Origin: a candidate division WOR-3 bacterium
GTDB lineage: Bacteria > SDB-A
Length of the DNA: 8,557 bases
Assembly: GCA_016926475.1 (NCBI GenBank)
Contig: JAFGON010000020.1
Coordinates: forward strand, 1 to 8,557
Direction of reading: 5' to 3'
The translations under genes and the position numbers were made by a program. Of the stretch, positions 1 through 6,770 are shown in pieces (the stretch's first letter is position 1; the number at the start of each line of letters is the position of its first letter). The notes below the pieces were generated by a model, which saw only the letters and a list, made by a program, of their open reading frames with translations, was not told the origin of the DNA and did not search any database.

Positions 1-980
1 CCGTTGGCGTCCCAGTTTTTTTCGTAGGGCACTATATCTGAAAAATAGAGGTCCGAAGGCATGTCGGTAGAGATCTGGAAAAACGCGACTTCAGAGTGAA
101 TAAACCTTGCCCCCAAATTATCCTGATCTCCGGCCAAAACCAGATATATGAGTCCGTGATTCTGATGGTAATCTCTTACGAAATTTCTGATTCTTTCCAT
201 GTTGTCGTAGCCCTGGTAATGGCTGTAAATCCACTGGGCGCTGAAAACTTTTGCAGGGATTCCCTTTTGGTTTTTCCATCGGACAAGTGGCTCAAAATAC
301 TGTGCCAGTTCTTCCGGAGCGACAATTACATATTCGATATCGCCGTCTCTCGATTCCTTTTCAAGCGGAGCGTTAAAACCGACTTCCTGCGCGTTGAGGA
401 CGAGTCCCGCGACGTCCCAGGAATAGACTTCTATTTGACCTTCGGTAAGAAAAACCGGATAAGACAATCCCTCGGCGTAATCGATGACAAGAGATGCTTT
501 CATGAGAAACTGTAGTTCGCCGGTGACCGGGTTGTAGCGGAAAGGTGTGTAGACGACTCCGGCTATTTGAAATCCCGATTTATTGCCCGTGTTGAAAGAG
601 GTTACAGGATCAGCAGGATAAAAATTGTTTTGACCGTATATCGTATTGTTTTTTATGGTCGGTAAAGGATTGATTCCTATTGGAACATCGGGTTGTCTGG
701 GAAAAATACTGAATATTCCCAGCGACACCCATTCCTGATCGGTCATTTCAACCGAGACAACAGAAGCAGTCAAAGGAATGCTGAATCTTAAAACTTTGCC
801 CGGCAGGTCAGGAGCTCCAGGAGGACAAACCGGGTGTCCGGAATAATTTACAACGTCTCCGCCGGCAAAAGACAACACTTCCGGAAATTCGCTCTGATGG
901 TGAACGGGCCACATTATCTGGCCGGAAAACAATTGCAGAGCTCCCAGTAACAGACCCAGCAAAACCATAATTGCTTTCAT
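1..980 (-). CDS. Secreted gingipain-like peptidase (family C25), N-terminal part, cut by window edge
   Basis: The reading frame is open from the ATG at 980 to base 1, giving 326 complete codons with the C-terminus missing. GGGAGG lies 5 nt upstream of the ATG, a strong ribosome binding site that fixes the start. Residues 1-20 (MKAIMVLLGLLLGALQLFSG) form a typical signal peptide, so the product is probably exported. Residues about 45-205 look like the beta-rich propeptide of C25 peptidases. The catalytic domain seems to begin near YVIVAPEELA (217-226), followed by LVLAGDQD (280-287), MPSDLYFSD (307-315) and WDAN (323-326). In this family the Gly-Asp, PSD-Y and WDxNxDG stretches precede the catalytic His and Cys, which would lie beyond the left edge, so activity cannot be judged. 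C25 enzymes are cysteine endopeptidases, often followed by surface-anchoring or sorting domains. The gene is divergent from the TetR gene. Confidence 0.85.
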   Translation of the reverse strand, partial: MKAIMVLLGLLLGALQLFSGQIMWPVHHQSEFPEVLSFAGGDVVNYSGHPVCPPGAPDLPGKVLRFSIPLTASVVSVEMTDQEWVSLGIFSIFPRQPDVPIGINPLPTIKNNTIYGQNNFYPADPVTSFNTGNKSGFQIAGVVYTPFRYNPVTGELQFLMKASLVIDYAEGLSYPVFLTEGQIEVYSWDVAGLVLNAQEVGFNAPLEKESRDGDIEYVIVAPEELAQYFEPLVRWKNQKGIPAKVFSAQWIYSHYQGYDNMERIRNFVRDYHQNHGLIYLVLAGDQDNLGARFIHSEVAFFQISTDMPSDLYFSDIVPYEKNWDAN

Positions 981-1137
981 CTTCCCCTCCCGTTTGAAGT
1001 TACAATCCATACATTTTATATCAGAATGTGTAAATATGGTAGGTTTATTGAGAGTATTGATTTGAAAAGACTTCTTCACTGATAATGATGCCGTCTATCC
1101 GGAAGCGGCTGTTAAAATTCATTTTATTATGTAAAAA

Positions 1138-1160
1138 ATATTTGTCATACTATCAAATAT
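1138..1160. promoter_or_regulatory. Inverted repeat over the tetR-type promoter, candidate operator
   Basis: ATATTTG (1138-1144) and CAAATAT (1154-1160) form a perfect 7-bp inverted repeat with a 9-nt centre. It covers the -35 box of the promoter just upstream of the TetR-family gene. TetR repressors are dimers that bind such palindromes and commonly repress their own gene, so autoregulation is the natural inference. The arms are AT-rich, so chance cannot be excluded. Confidence 0.4.
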
Positions 1161-1170
1161 ATCTTACAAT
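1142..1170 (+). promoter_or_regulatory. Sigma-70-type promoter of the TetR-family gene
   Basis: TTGTCA (1142-1147) and TACAAT (1165-1170) are separated by exactly 17 nt. They match the -35 and -10 consensus at 5 of 6 positions each. Transcription would start near 1177, leaving a leader of about 25 nt that carries the GGAGGG ribosome binding site at 1191-1196. Confidence 0.6.
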
Positions 1171-1201
1171 GTGTTGAACATTCAAATTCCGGAGGGATTA
1201 A

Positions 1202-1867
1202 TTGACAAGAAAAGAAAAAGAAAAAATATTCAAGAGAGATCATATATTGGATTCGGCGGAAGAGATACTGAAAAATGATGGCTTGAAAAATCTGTCCATG
1301 GAAAGAATTGCGGTTTCGTCGGAATTCACCCGTCAGACAATCTACGCTTATTTTAAAAACAGGGAAGAACTTCTGCTGATTTTATTTCTGAAAGAGAGCC
1401 TTGTGAGATGGAAATACTTGGAAAAAGCGACCGCCGGACACGACAGAGGGATAAAGAAACTGGAAATATTCGGAAACTCTTATTACAACTATTATAAAAA
1501 AAAACCGAATTATCTTGAACTTGCCTTGTACTACGACAATTACGGGATCCCTTTAAAATTGCTGAGAAAGTCCATTTTCAATGAGTTTTACGAACCGAAC
1601 ACGAGCGCCAGAACATTTTTTCGCGACATTTTCATAAAAGGTCAGGAAGAGGGTTCTATACGAAAGGACATCGATGTTGAATGCTCAATGGGTTATTTCT
1701 GCATTGCTCTGCGGGCGGTATTAAAAGAGGTTATCTGCCTGAAATACATGAAAAAAGAATCCTTCTTCGAATTTATGAAAATCATGATAGACGGTTTTAC
1801 AGCGCGAACTGTCGATCGAGAAGCAGGCCTGAAAAACATCCGGAAAGCCGGTATCAAAAATACGTAA
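1202..1867 (+). CDS. TetR/AcrR-family transcriptional regulator
   Basis: This 221-residue protein has the usual length and layout of TetR repressors. The N-terminal DNA-binding domain spans about residues 9-58, with the helix-turn-helix at 32-51 (SMERIAVSSEFTRQTIYAYF) followed by the family signature KNREEL (52-57). The C-terminal all-helical part would bind a ligand and form the dimer; it is too divergent to name a ligand. The start is TTG: GGAGGG (1191-1196) is 5 nt upstream and an in-frame TAA directly precedes the TTG, so no longer start exists. Divergent from the C25 peptidase gene and not next to any efflux pump, the usual target of such regulators. The inverted repeat in its own promoter suggests autorepression. 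Its targets cannot be read from this window; the peptidase gene, sharing the 221-bp intergenic region, is the only local candidate. Confidence 0.93.
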   Translation: MTRKEKEKIFKRDHILDSAEEILKNDGLKNLSMERIAVSSEFTRQTIYAYFKNREELLLILFLKESLVRWKYLEKATAGHDRGIKKLEIFGNSYYNYYKKKPNYLELALYYDNYGIPLKLLRKSIFNEFYEPNTSARTFFRDIFIKGQEEGSIRKDIDVECSMGYFCIALRAVLKEVICLKYMKKESFFEFMKIMIDGFTARTVDREAGLKNIRKAGIKNT

Positions 1868-1920
1868 GGCAGACAAAAAGAGAGAGTAGATAAAATTATT
1901 ACTGTCAGCAGGAGAAAGAC

Positions 1921-2259
1921 TTATTCGGCGTACGGGGGCAGAAGATCATCCGGAATTCTCAAAGAATCGGTTTTCTTTTCGTGTTTGGTTTTAGTCCAGA
2001 CGCCCTTATACTCCCAGTAATAAATACATCCGTCGTCGCTGTTGTAGAGCCATGCTCTGTCGGAGTCGTCCCAAGTCCAGTAGACATTGAATCTTGCAGG
2101 GAATCCTTCTTCGTCGGTGTATAATAATTCTCCTTCTGAATCGGATATCGTCACTTTCCAGTAGTTGCTATAGCCGCCTCTTTCTTCTCTGACTGCAGGT
2201 ACAGTCAGAACATAATTATAAATATTCCTGTGAAATCTCTTAGTCAAGCATATATTCAC
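1921..2259 (-). CDS. Hypothetical protein rich in Trp, Tyr and Asp
   Basis: This open frame encodes 112 residues that I do not recognise. The central and C-terminal part (about residues 30-100) has dense aromatic and acidic residues, including YSNYWKV, FNVYWTWDDSDRAWLY and CIYYWEY. This suggests a compact beta-rich domain rather than random translation, and it is the main reason to call a gene. The N-terminus is doubtful: the GTG at 2259 lacks a ribosome binding site, and an in-frame stop lies eight codons further upstream. The first 25 residues are basic and could be non-native or the remnant of a signal peptide, so the gene may be an N-terminally truncated copy. No membrane segment or cysteine pair is visible. 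Its 3' end converges with the TetR gene, 53 nt apart. Function unknown. Confidence 0.5.
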   Translation of the reverse strand: MNICLTKRFHRNIYNYVLTVPAVREERGGYSNYWKVTISDSEGELLYTDEEGFPARFNVYWTWDDSDRAWLYNSDDGCIYYWEYKGVWTKTKHEKKTDSLRIPDDLLPPYAE

Positions 2260-2310
2260 AAAATTAGTGAAAACAAGGGTTTAAACCATAAACAGCCAAA
2301 TAAATGTATA

Positions 2311-2333
2311 AAATGGAATCATTAATTCCATTT
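2311..2333. repeat. Perfect 9-bp inverted repeat upstream of the AAA_14 ATPase gene
   Basis: AAATGGAAT (2311-2319) and ATTCCATTT (2325-2333) pair perfectly around a 5-nt loop. The element sits between the divergent starts of the 112-residue ORF and the ATPase gene, about 20 nt before the ATPase -35 box. ATTCC recurs at 2359-2363 beside that -35 box. A binding site for an unknown regulator is more likely than a terminator, because the flanking genes point away from each other. Confidence 0.4.
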
Positions 2334-2351
2334 ATTATATATAAAACGGAT

Positions 2352-2380
2352 TTGACAATTCCAAAATTATCATATAATAT
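2352..2380 (+). promoter_or_regulatory. Strong promoter of the AAA_14/DUF4143 ATPase gene
   Basis: A perfect TTGACA (2352-2357) is followed by TATAAT (2373-2378, 15-nt spacer) or TAATAT (2375-2380, 17-nt spacer). Either choice puts the transcription start at about 2385-2387, on or next to the ATG at 2387, so the message would have essentially no 5' leader. Confidence 0.6.
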
Positions 2381-2386
2381 GGAGTT

Positions 2387-3526
2387 ATGTATAACAGAAT
2401 AATAAATTATCCTAAAAACAGCAGTTTCTTTATTTTTGGGCCACGAGGAACAGGAAAGACTACATGGGTTAAAAACGAATTCCCCGGAGCTTTATACCTG
2501 GACCTTCTTGAATCCGAAAAATATATAAACTTGTCCGCAAATCCACAAAGAATTGAACAATTTATACCTAAAATGTTTAGGGAATGGATAATTGTCGATG
2601 AGATCCAGAGAATACCCGAATTGCTCAATGAAGTTCACAGATTAATTGAAAATAGCGGATATAAATTCATTTTGACGGGATCGAGCCCTCGAAAACTTAG
2701 AAAGAAAGGTACGAATTTGTTGGCAGGCAGGGCAATTAAACTTAACATGCACCCTTTGAGTGCGGAAGAGTTGAAAGAAGATTTTAATATCGAAAAATCC
2801 TTAAAATACGGAAATCTTCCTTCTGTGTATAAAGGGGGAGAACCTGAGAAATACCTTCAAAGTTATGTTGGGACATACCTTGAAGAGGAGATTAAACAGG
2901 AAGGTTTGACGAGAAATATGAGAGCTTTCACCCGTTTTCTGGAAGCGGCGAGTTTTTCTCAGTGCTCCGTATTAAACATGTCTGAGGTTGCGAGAGAAAG
3001 CTCCGTCGAAAGAAAAGTTGTGGAAAACTATTTCAACATAATTGAGGATTTGCTTATATCTCAAAGAATACCTGTTTTTAAGAAAAGAGCAAAAAGACAA
3101 GTTTATAATCATCCGAAATTCTTCTTGTTTGATACCGGCGTATATCGTGCTGTGAGGCCATCGGGACCGCTTGACAGCCCTGAGGAAATTGAAGGATCTG
3201 CGCTCGAAACACTGTTATTTCAGGAATTGACGGCAGTAAATGAAAATCACGGATTGGGTTATGATTTGTATTTCTGGAACACTTCCAACAGACACGAAGT
3301 AGATTTTGTTTTATACGGTAAAAGGGGAATTAAAGCTTTTGAGATTAAAAGGACCAGAAGATTGACGCCTGATTGTATTAAAAACTTAAAAATATTTTTA
3401 AAGGATTATCCGGGATCAAAAGCATATTTAATCTATGGCGGTACCGAATATCTGCGGGAAGATAAAATTGAGATTTTACCCTTGGAAAAAACCTTCAGAA
3501 ACTTGTTGTCTATCCTCGAGAGTTGA
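2387..3526 (+). CDS. AAA_14/DUF4143 family ATP-binding protein
   Basis: The 379 residues have the full layout of the widespread AAA_14 plus DUF4143 proteins. The Walker A motif is at 18-25 (GPRGTGKT), Walker B at 68-72 (IIVDE), a sensor-1-like FILTGSS at 94-100 and LLAGRA at 111-116. The C-terminal domain has HEVDFVL (303-309) and AFEIK (317-321), an arrangement resembling the Asp...Glu-X-Lys core of PD-(D/E)XK nucleases; whether it cleaves DNA is unproven for this family. The start MYNRIINYP matches the usual N-terminus, so the ATG at 2387 is credible although GGAG lies only 2 nt before it. These proteins usually occur as lone genes, are often patchily distributed, and have no settled role. 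Not visibly in an operon. Its 3' end converges with the gene for the small membrane protein. Confidence 0.93.
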   Translation: MYNRIINYPKNSSFFIFGPRGTGKTTWVKNEFPGALYLDLLESEKYINLSANPQRIEQFIPKMFREWIIVDEIQRIPELLNEVHRLIENSGYKFILTGSSPRKLRKKGTNLLAGRAIKLNMHPLSAEELKEDFNIEKSLKYGNLPSVYKGGEPEKYLQSYVGTYLEEEIKQEGLTRNMRAFTRFLEAASFSQCSVLNMSEVARESSVERKVVENYFNIIEDLLISQRIPVFKKRAKRQVYNHPKFFLFDTGVYRAVRPSGPLDSPEEIEGSALETLLFQELTAVNENHGLGYDLYFWNTSNRHEVDFVLYGKRGIKAFEIKRTRRLTPDCIKNLKIFLKDYPGSKAYLIYGGTEYLREDKIEILPLEKTFRNLLSILES

Positions 3527-3598
3527 AGCTCTTTTTAGCTTATGCTTCAAAATCCATTCACCATAAAACGAGGGAGAATCTTTTGTCCTATCCTGTTT

Positions 3599-4042
3599 TT
3601 ATCTTTTCCTTCCAAGAGTTTCATTTATGGCTTTTTCGAGTTCTTGCGGTTCGTCGGTTCCTATTCGAAAAGTTTGTCCTGTGTTGATTTTTATCTCCAC
3701 CGCGTCGGTTCCGGATACGGAAAACAGGAGTCCCGAAGGTGTGTTCTGTATACCGAAACCGTAATACCATGGATTTTCTACAATCCTGCAGGACACTATG
3801 TCTTTGAGGGGGAATTTTTTTCTCACAACACCTAATCCGAACCATATCTTGACAAATTCGTCGTCGACGTACGTCGTCATTGATACAAAAAGACCGAGTA
3901 TGATGTTAAATAACATCAGTACGATGATTGAAAAGAGATTAAATCCGAATATATACATGTGGAGAGCGACAAGGATAATAGGCAATGACAGGGCTGCGAT
4001 TATCAAATATCCGATCTGAGTGTGCCTGTAATGTTCGTTCAT
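3599..4042 (-). CDS. Small membrane protein with PH-like C-terminal domain
   Basis: The 147-residue product has two adjacent hydrophobic segments at about residues 10-33 and 36-57, forming a membrane hairpin. A soluble domain of about 85 residues follows. Its pattern (YVDDEFVKIWFGLGVVRKKF, then KDIVSCRIVENP, YGFGIQ, SGLLFSVSG, AVEIKINTGQTFRIGTDEP and a final helix) matches small bacterial membrane proteins with a PH-like fold, whose roles are unknown. The domain would face the cytoplasm if both helices cross the membrane. The start ATG at 4042 has no clear ribosome binding site, but the length and topology look complete. It is transcribed alone and converges with the ATPase gene. I am confident that it is a gene and less so about the domain assignment. 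Confidence 0.78.
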   Translation of the reverse strand: MNEHYRHTQIGYLIIAALSLPIILVALHMYIFGFNLFSIIVLMLFNIILGLFVSMTTYVDDEFVKIWFGLGVVRKKFPLKDIVSCRIVENPWYYGFGIQNTPSGLLFSVSGTDAVEIKINTGQTFRIGTDEPQELEKAINETLGRKR

Positions 4043-4431
4043 AATTGTAATTTATCACAATCCGGTCTGATAGTTAATTGAGATGTTTTTTGTATTCAAT
4101 TTACTTTCTTTTTAAGTCTCTTTAATAATTTTCGTGAGGACCTGTCATTAGCAGTTACAGGACATCTTCTGACATTCAATAGGCCATAAGATATGATTTT
4201 TGTTCGACTTTAAATTTTTTTATAAACACCTTTCAGATCGCCGTTCTTTTTCTCGCTGATTGTTTTTATGACACCAAATCTTTAAAAATCCTGTCTAAAA
4301 TATGTTTATCAATTTTTTTGATTTGAATTAAGGATATAAATCTGAACAACATTTCAAAACTGCAAACAGTGCAATGATTTTAATTTGAAACAGTATTATC
4401 CAGATAAGATAATATCTTTGTAAGATAAAAG
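4043..4431. other. AT-rich intergenic stretch without a supported gene
   Basis: This 389-nt gap lies between the start of the membrane-protein gene and the end of the AraC-family gene. It is T-rich on the plus strand, with several runs of five to seven T. I see no reading frame with protein-like composition, no tRNA, and only short weak hairpins such as AAGAT-AAT-ATCTT at 4406-4418, just past the AraC stop codon. That hairpin lacks a following T-run on the minus strand and is not a convincing terminator. Confidence 0.6.
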
Positions 4432-5325
4432 TTAATTAGCCATATGCTGTCTGCGAAGAATTGTCGCGTCTTTTGCAGGCGTTACTCCAAACAAGCGTTT
4501 GTATTCCCTGTTAAACTGAGAAGAGCTTTCGTATCCCACCTGCATTGCGGCTATGTTGGCATTTAGCCCATCCCTGATCATAAGGGTTCGTGCTCCGTGC
4601 AGGCGGACATTTTTTATGTACTGCAGAGGAGATATATCCGTCACCGCCTTGAAGCTTTTGTGAAAAGTAGAACTGCTCATTCCTAACTCTTTTGCCAGTT
4701 TTTTAATATCAAAATCATTGCTGTACGACTCATGGATTTTCTGCAGTACCTTTGCTATTTGAAAAAACCGCCTGTTGCGGTGAGCAATGGCCTGAAGAAT
4801 CTCTCCTTTTTCGCCCTGCAGCACCCGATAGATTATTTCTCTTTTAATCATCGGCGCCAGCGTTTTTCTGTCCAGAGGATCAGCGATTGCCTGCAAAAGT
4901 CTTATGGTAGCGTCAAAAAGGGCCTCACTCATTGGAGCGCTGTATATGCCCTTTGGCAGAGATCGGGTTTCTTTCTGGATATCCTCCATATCCAACAAGA
5001 TCTCTCCGACTTCTATCGGGTCAATTATAATTGTCAGACCCAGTATCGGCTTGCCCGGCTCGGTTTTTCCCTGGCATTCAGCCGGCAGTGGAACAGGAAG
5101 AACAAGATAATGAGAAGAGTCATAAGTATAAACGTCATTTCCAAGGTAGACCTGTTTTACTCCCTGGCCCAATATGATTATCTCGGAATTATAAGCGTAA
5201 GGTGTTCGGGGAAAAGAATGTTCAATTCTAAATAGTTGGATCCCCTTTATTGAAGTAGCGAGAACAGTTTCGTCAGGCATAATGCCTGTAAAAAGTTCAA
5301 TTAATTTTTTCTGATTTTCATTCAT
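4432..5325 (-). CDS. AraC-family regulator (AraC_N plus HTH_18, YqhC-like)
   Basis: The 297-residue protein has an N-terminal sensory domain (about 20-175) of the AraC_N type and a C-terminal pair of helix-turn-helix motifs. The first HTH is at 206-226 (IKKLAKELGMSSSTFHKSFK) and the second near 253-276, ending in the AraC signature SSSQFNREYKRLFGVTP (267-283). E. coli YqhC has this architecture; it responds to reactive aldehydes and activates yqhD-dkgA, which are divergent from it. Here too the regulator is divergent from an operon led by a DkgA-like aldo-keto reductase, with 174 nt between the two starts. It probably controls that operon. The start ATG at 5325 has a poor ribosome binding site, but no better start is seen. 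The inducer cannot be read from the sequence. Confidence 0.95.
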   Translation of the reverse strand: MNENQKKLIELFTGIMPDETVLATSIKGIQLFRIEHSFPRTPYAYNSEIIILGQGVKQVYLGNDVYTYDSSHYLVLPVPLPAECQGKTEPGKPILGLTIIIDPIEVGEILLDMEDIQKETRSLPKGIYSAPMSEALFDATIRLLQAIADPLDRKTLAPMIKREIIYRVLQGEKGEILQAIAHRNRRFFQIAKVLQKIHESYSNDFDIKKLAKELGMSSSTFHKSFKAVTDISPLQYIKNVRLHGARTLMIRDGLNANIAAMQVGYESSSQFNREYKRLFGVTPAKDATILRRQHMAN

Positions 5326-5362
5326 CGTTTGTTGCCAATTATGCTGAATTTAACAGTAGTGT

Positions 5363-5389
5363 ATTATAAAAACCCCAATATTACAACAA
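5363..5389 (-). promoter_or_regulatory. Candidate promoter of the AraC-family gene
   Basis: On the minus strand a perfect TATAAT occupies 5368-5363. TTGTTG at 5389-5384 is a possible -35 box with a short 15-nt spacer. Transcription would start near 5356, giving a leader of about 30 nt. The -10 is convincing and the -35 is weak, as expected for a regulated or self-controlled regulator gene. Confidence 0.4.
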
Positions 5390-5414
5390 TTTATTGGAAA
5401 ATATACAGGATTAG

Positions 5415-5441
5415 GCAATAATTAACAAGTTCAGGTATTGC
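5415..5441. promoter_or_regulatory. Spaced inverted repeat in the AraC/reductase divergent region
   Basis: GCAATA (5415-5420) and TATTGC (5436-5441) are perfect inverted copies with 15 nt between them, so arm centres are about 21 bp, or two helical turns, apart. The position suits a site for the divergent AraC-family regulator. A possible operon promoter, TTGGAA (5394-5399) with AATAAT (5417-5422) at a 17-nt spacing, would overlap its left arm. Support is positional only. Confidence 0.3.
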
Positions 5442-5444
5442 GAA

Positions 5445-5472
5445 GGATTAATTTATCATTTAAATTAAATCC
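5445..5472. repeat. Near-perfect palindrome in the leader of the reductase operon
   Basis: GGATTAATTTA (5445-5455) is the inverted match of TAAATTAAATCC (5461-5472), differing by one extra base, around the 5-nt loop TCATT. It ends 14 nt before the ribosome binding site at 5487-5494. It could be an operator or a leader stem-loop; only the GGATT/AATCC ends are not pure A/T. Confidence 0.35.
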
Positions 5473-5499
5473 ATCATCGAACAACGTAGGAGGTCTTCA

Positions 5500-6414
5500 A
5501 TGATGGAAATATCAAAATCGACACGCAACAGAATGGGAATGCCTGTAGCGGGATTTGGTACCTATCAGCTTTCAGTTGACGGGGCAGAATTCTGTGTAAA
5601 AGAGGCGCTTAAAGCCGGATTCAGACATATTGATTCGGCCGAGGGCTACAATAATGAAGAGGGCACCGGTAAAGGGATAAAAGCGGCCGGTGTTTCAAGG
5701 GGCGACATTTTTGTAACCACCAAACTTTTTCCCGGATACAAACAGTGGGGTGCGCCTGAAAAGACATATAAACAGACCATTGAAACGCTGAAAAATCAGC
5801 TCAAACAGCTCCGGCTCGATTATGTTGATCTATACCTTATACATGCTCCGCTATCGGAACTCAGGCTGGAACAGTGGAACGCTTTAGCTGAGCTGAAAAA
5901 ATCAGGTCTTACCAGGCATATCGGAGTGTCAAACTACAATGAAGAGAGAATAAAAGAGATTCTGGATGCAGGCCTTTCCAAACCCGAAGCCAACCAGGTT
6001 GAATTTCATCCGCTTTGCGCCAGGATTGATTTGACAATATACATGAAGAAGAATTCAATCGAGCCGATTGCATATAGCTCGCTTGCTCCCCTTTCAACCT
6101 GGCGGGCCGAAGAAGGACAGGGCGGGGAAGTTCTCGCTCAGATAAAAGAAGAATGCCAGTCGGTCGCTAAAGAAATCGCAGCAAAACTCAAGGTATCGGA
6201 AGCCAAATTGTTATTGAGGTGGGGATTGCAGCACGGATACTGTATATTGACGAGAAGCAGTAAGCCAGAGCGAATCCGTGAAAATTTGAATTTATTTGAT
6301 TTCCAGATTCCTGACAGCGACATGGAGCGTTTGAATGGTCTGGATCGGAATCAGGCGTTCGCCTGGGCGGCCAATGGTCTTGATCCGATGGAAGCCGCTC
6401 CTCCCCTCAAATGA
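5500..6414 (+). CDS. Aldo-keto reductase, 2,5-diketogluconate reductase/DkgA type
   Basis: This 304-residue enzyme has the (alpha/beta)8 aldo-keto reductase pattern and would reduce aldehydes or ketones with NADPH in the cytoplasm. The catalytic tetrad is complete: Asp45 and Tyr50 in FRHIDSAEGYNNE, Lys75 in VTTKLF and His115 in LIHAP. IGVSNYN and NQVEFHP are typical AKR blocks. The cofactor loop CILTRSSKPERIREN (248-262) corresponds to the usual IPKSS...RIxEN, with Arg252 in place of the common Lys. It starts at ATG 5500 behind an excellent TAGGAGGT (5487-5494); a second ATG follows at 5503. It leads a three-gene operon, with the next gene 25 nt downstream, and is divergent from the YqhC-like regulator. 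Detoxification of reactive aldehydes such as methylglyoxal is plausible. The true substrate is unknown. Confidence 0.95.
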   Translation: MMEISKSTRNRMGMPVAGFGTYQLSVDGAEFCVKEALKAGFRHIDSAEGYNNEEGTGKGIKAAGVSRGDIFVTTKLFPGYKQWGAPEKTYKQTIETLKNQLKQLRLDYVDLYLIHAPLSELRLEQWNALAELKKSGLTRHIGVSNYNEERIKEILDAGLSKPEANQVEFHPLCARIDLTIYMKKNSIEPIAYSSLAPLSTWRAEEGQGGEVLAQIKEECQSVAKEIAAKLKVSEAKLLLRWGLQHGYCILTRSSKPERIRENLNLFDFQIPDSDMERLNGLDRNQAFAWAANGLDPMEAAPPLK

Positions 6415-6439
6415 GTTTTTAACAAATAGGAGAGAAAAT

Positions 6440-6754
6440 ATGAAAGTTCTGGCAATCGCCAGGGTTGATCCTCAGACAACTCCTGAGAAAATAATGCCTT
6501 ATCTTGAAGCGGAAGTGAAGCACGCCTGGAATCTGTACAAAGAAGGAACATTGCGGGAAATGTACAATTGGCAGAATCGCCGTCTGGGCGTAGTGTTTGT
6601 TCTTGAATGCATAAGTACCGAGGAAGCCCGGAAAATCCTTGATGAATTGCCTTTTGTACGTGAGAAATTAATAGACTTTGAAATTATTCCACTTGAACCA
6701 TTTTCTTACTTTGAAACGCTTTACAGAGACTATAAAAAGCCGCAACAATTATAG
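6440..6754 (+). CDS. Muconolactone-isomerase-like small protein
   Basis: The product has 104 residues. The ATG at 6440 is preferred because AGGAGAG (6428-6434) precedes it at the right distance; a longer reading of the frame from 6335 would overlap the reductase gene and has no ribosome binding site. MKVLAIARVDPQTTPEKIMPYL, the central GVVFVLECISTEEARKILDELP and the C-terminal LIDFEIIPLEPFSYFETLY fit the small ferredoxin-like (dimeric alpha/beta barrel) family near muconolactone delta-isomerase, in which members of this size are common next to oxidoreductases. A true ring-cleavage pathway is not evident here, so isomerase activity should not be assumed. It lies between two aldo-keto reductases and is probably co-transcribed with them, which suggests a shared substrate or stress response. 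Its stop codon lies inside the stem-loop at 6731-6770. Confidence 0.85.
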   Translation: MKVLAIARVDPQTTPEKIMPYLEAEVKHAWNLYKEGTLREMYNWQNRRLGVVFVLECISTEEARKILDELPFVREKLIDFEIIPLEPFSYFETLYRDYKKPQQL

Positions 6755-6770
6755 CGGTCAGCTTTTTATA
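6731..6770 (+). promoter_or_regulatory. Intercistronic stem-loop before the second reductase
   Basis: TATAAAAAGC (6731-6740) and GCTTTTTATA (6761-6770) are perfect 10-bp inverted copies. Inside, CGC (6741-6743) can pair with GCG (6754-6756). The hairpin covers the end and stop codon of the small upstream gene, and its 3' arm touches the AGGAGG of the next gene (6771-6776). It could be a partial terminator, an RNA processing or stability element, or a translational gate on the second reductase. Confidence 0.55.

Noticed and set aside
96-515. Plus-strand open frame of 139 codons
   Set aside because: It lies opposite the C25 peptidase gene, which has family motifs, a signal peptide and a ribosome binding site. 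The plus-strand translation has no recognisable pattern.
1681-1893. Overlapping plus-strand frame in the TetR gene
   Set aside because: It is an alternate-frame shadow of the C-terminal part of the TetR-family protein, without its own ribosome binding site.
3523-3550. TTGAAGC/GCTTCAA hairpin after the ATPase gene as a terminator
   Set aside because: The arms are 7 bp with a 14-nt loop and no T-run follows. The T-run sits inside the loop, so it is not a standard intrinsic terminator.
4732-5235. Plus-strand frame of 167 codons opposite the AraC-family gene
   Set aside because: The minus strand encodes a full AraC_N/HTH protein, and the plus-strand product shows no domain pattern.
6335-6439. 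Longer start for the muconolactone-isomerase-like protein
   Set aside because: The extension overlaps the reductase gene and lacks a ribosome binding site. The family N-terminus begins at the ATG at 6440, which has a good one.
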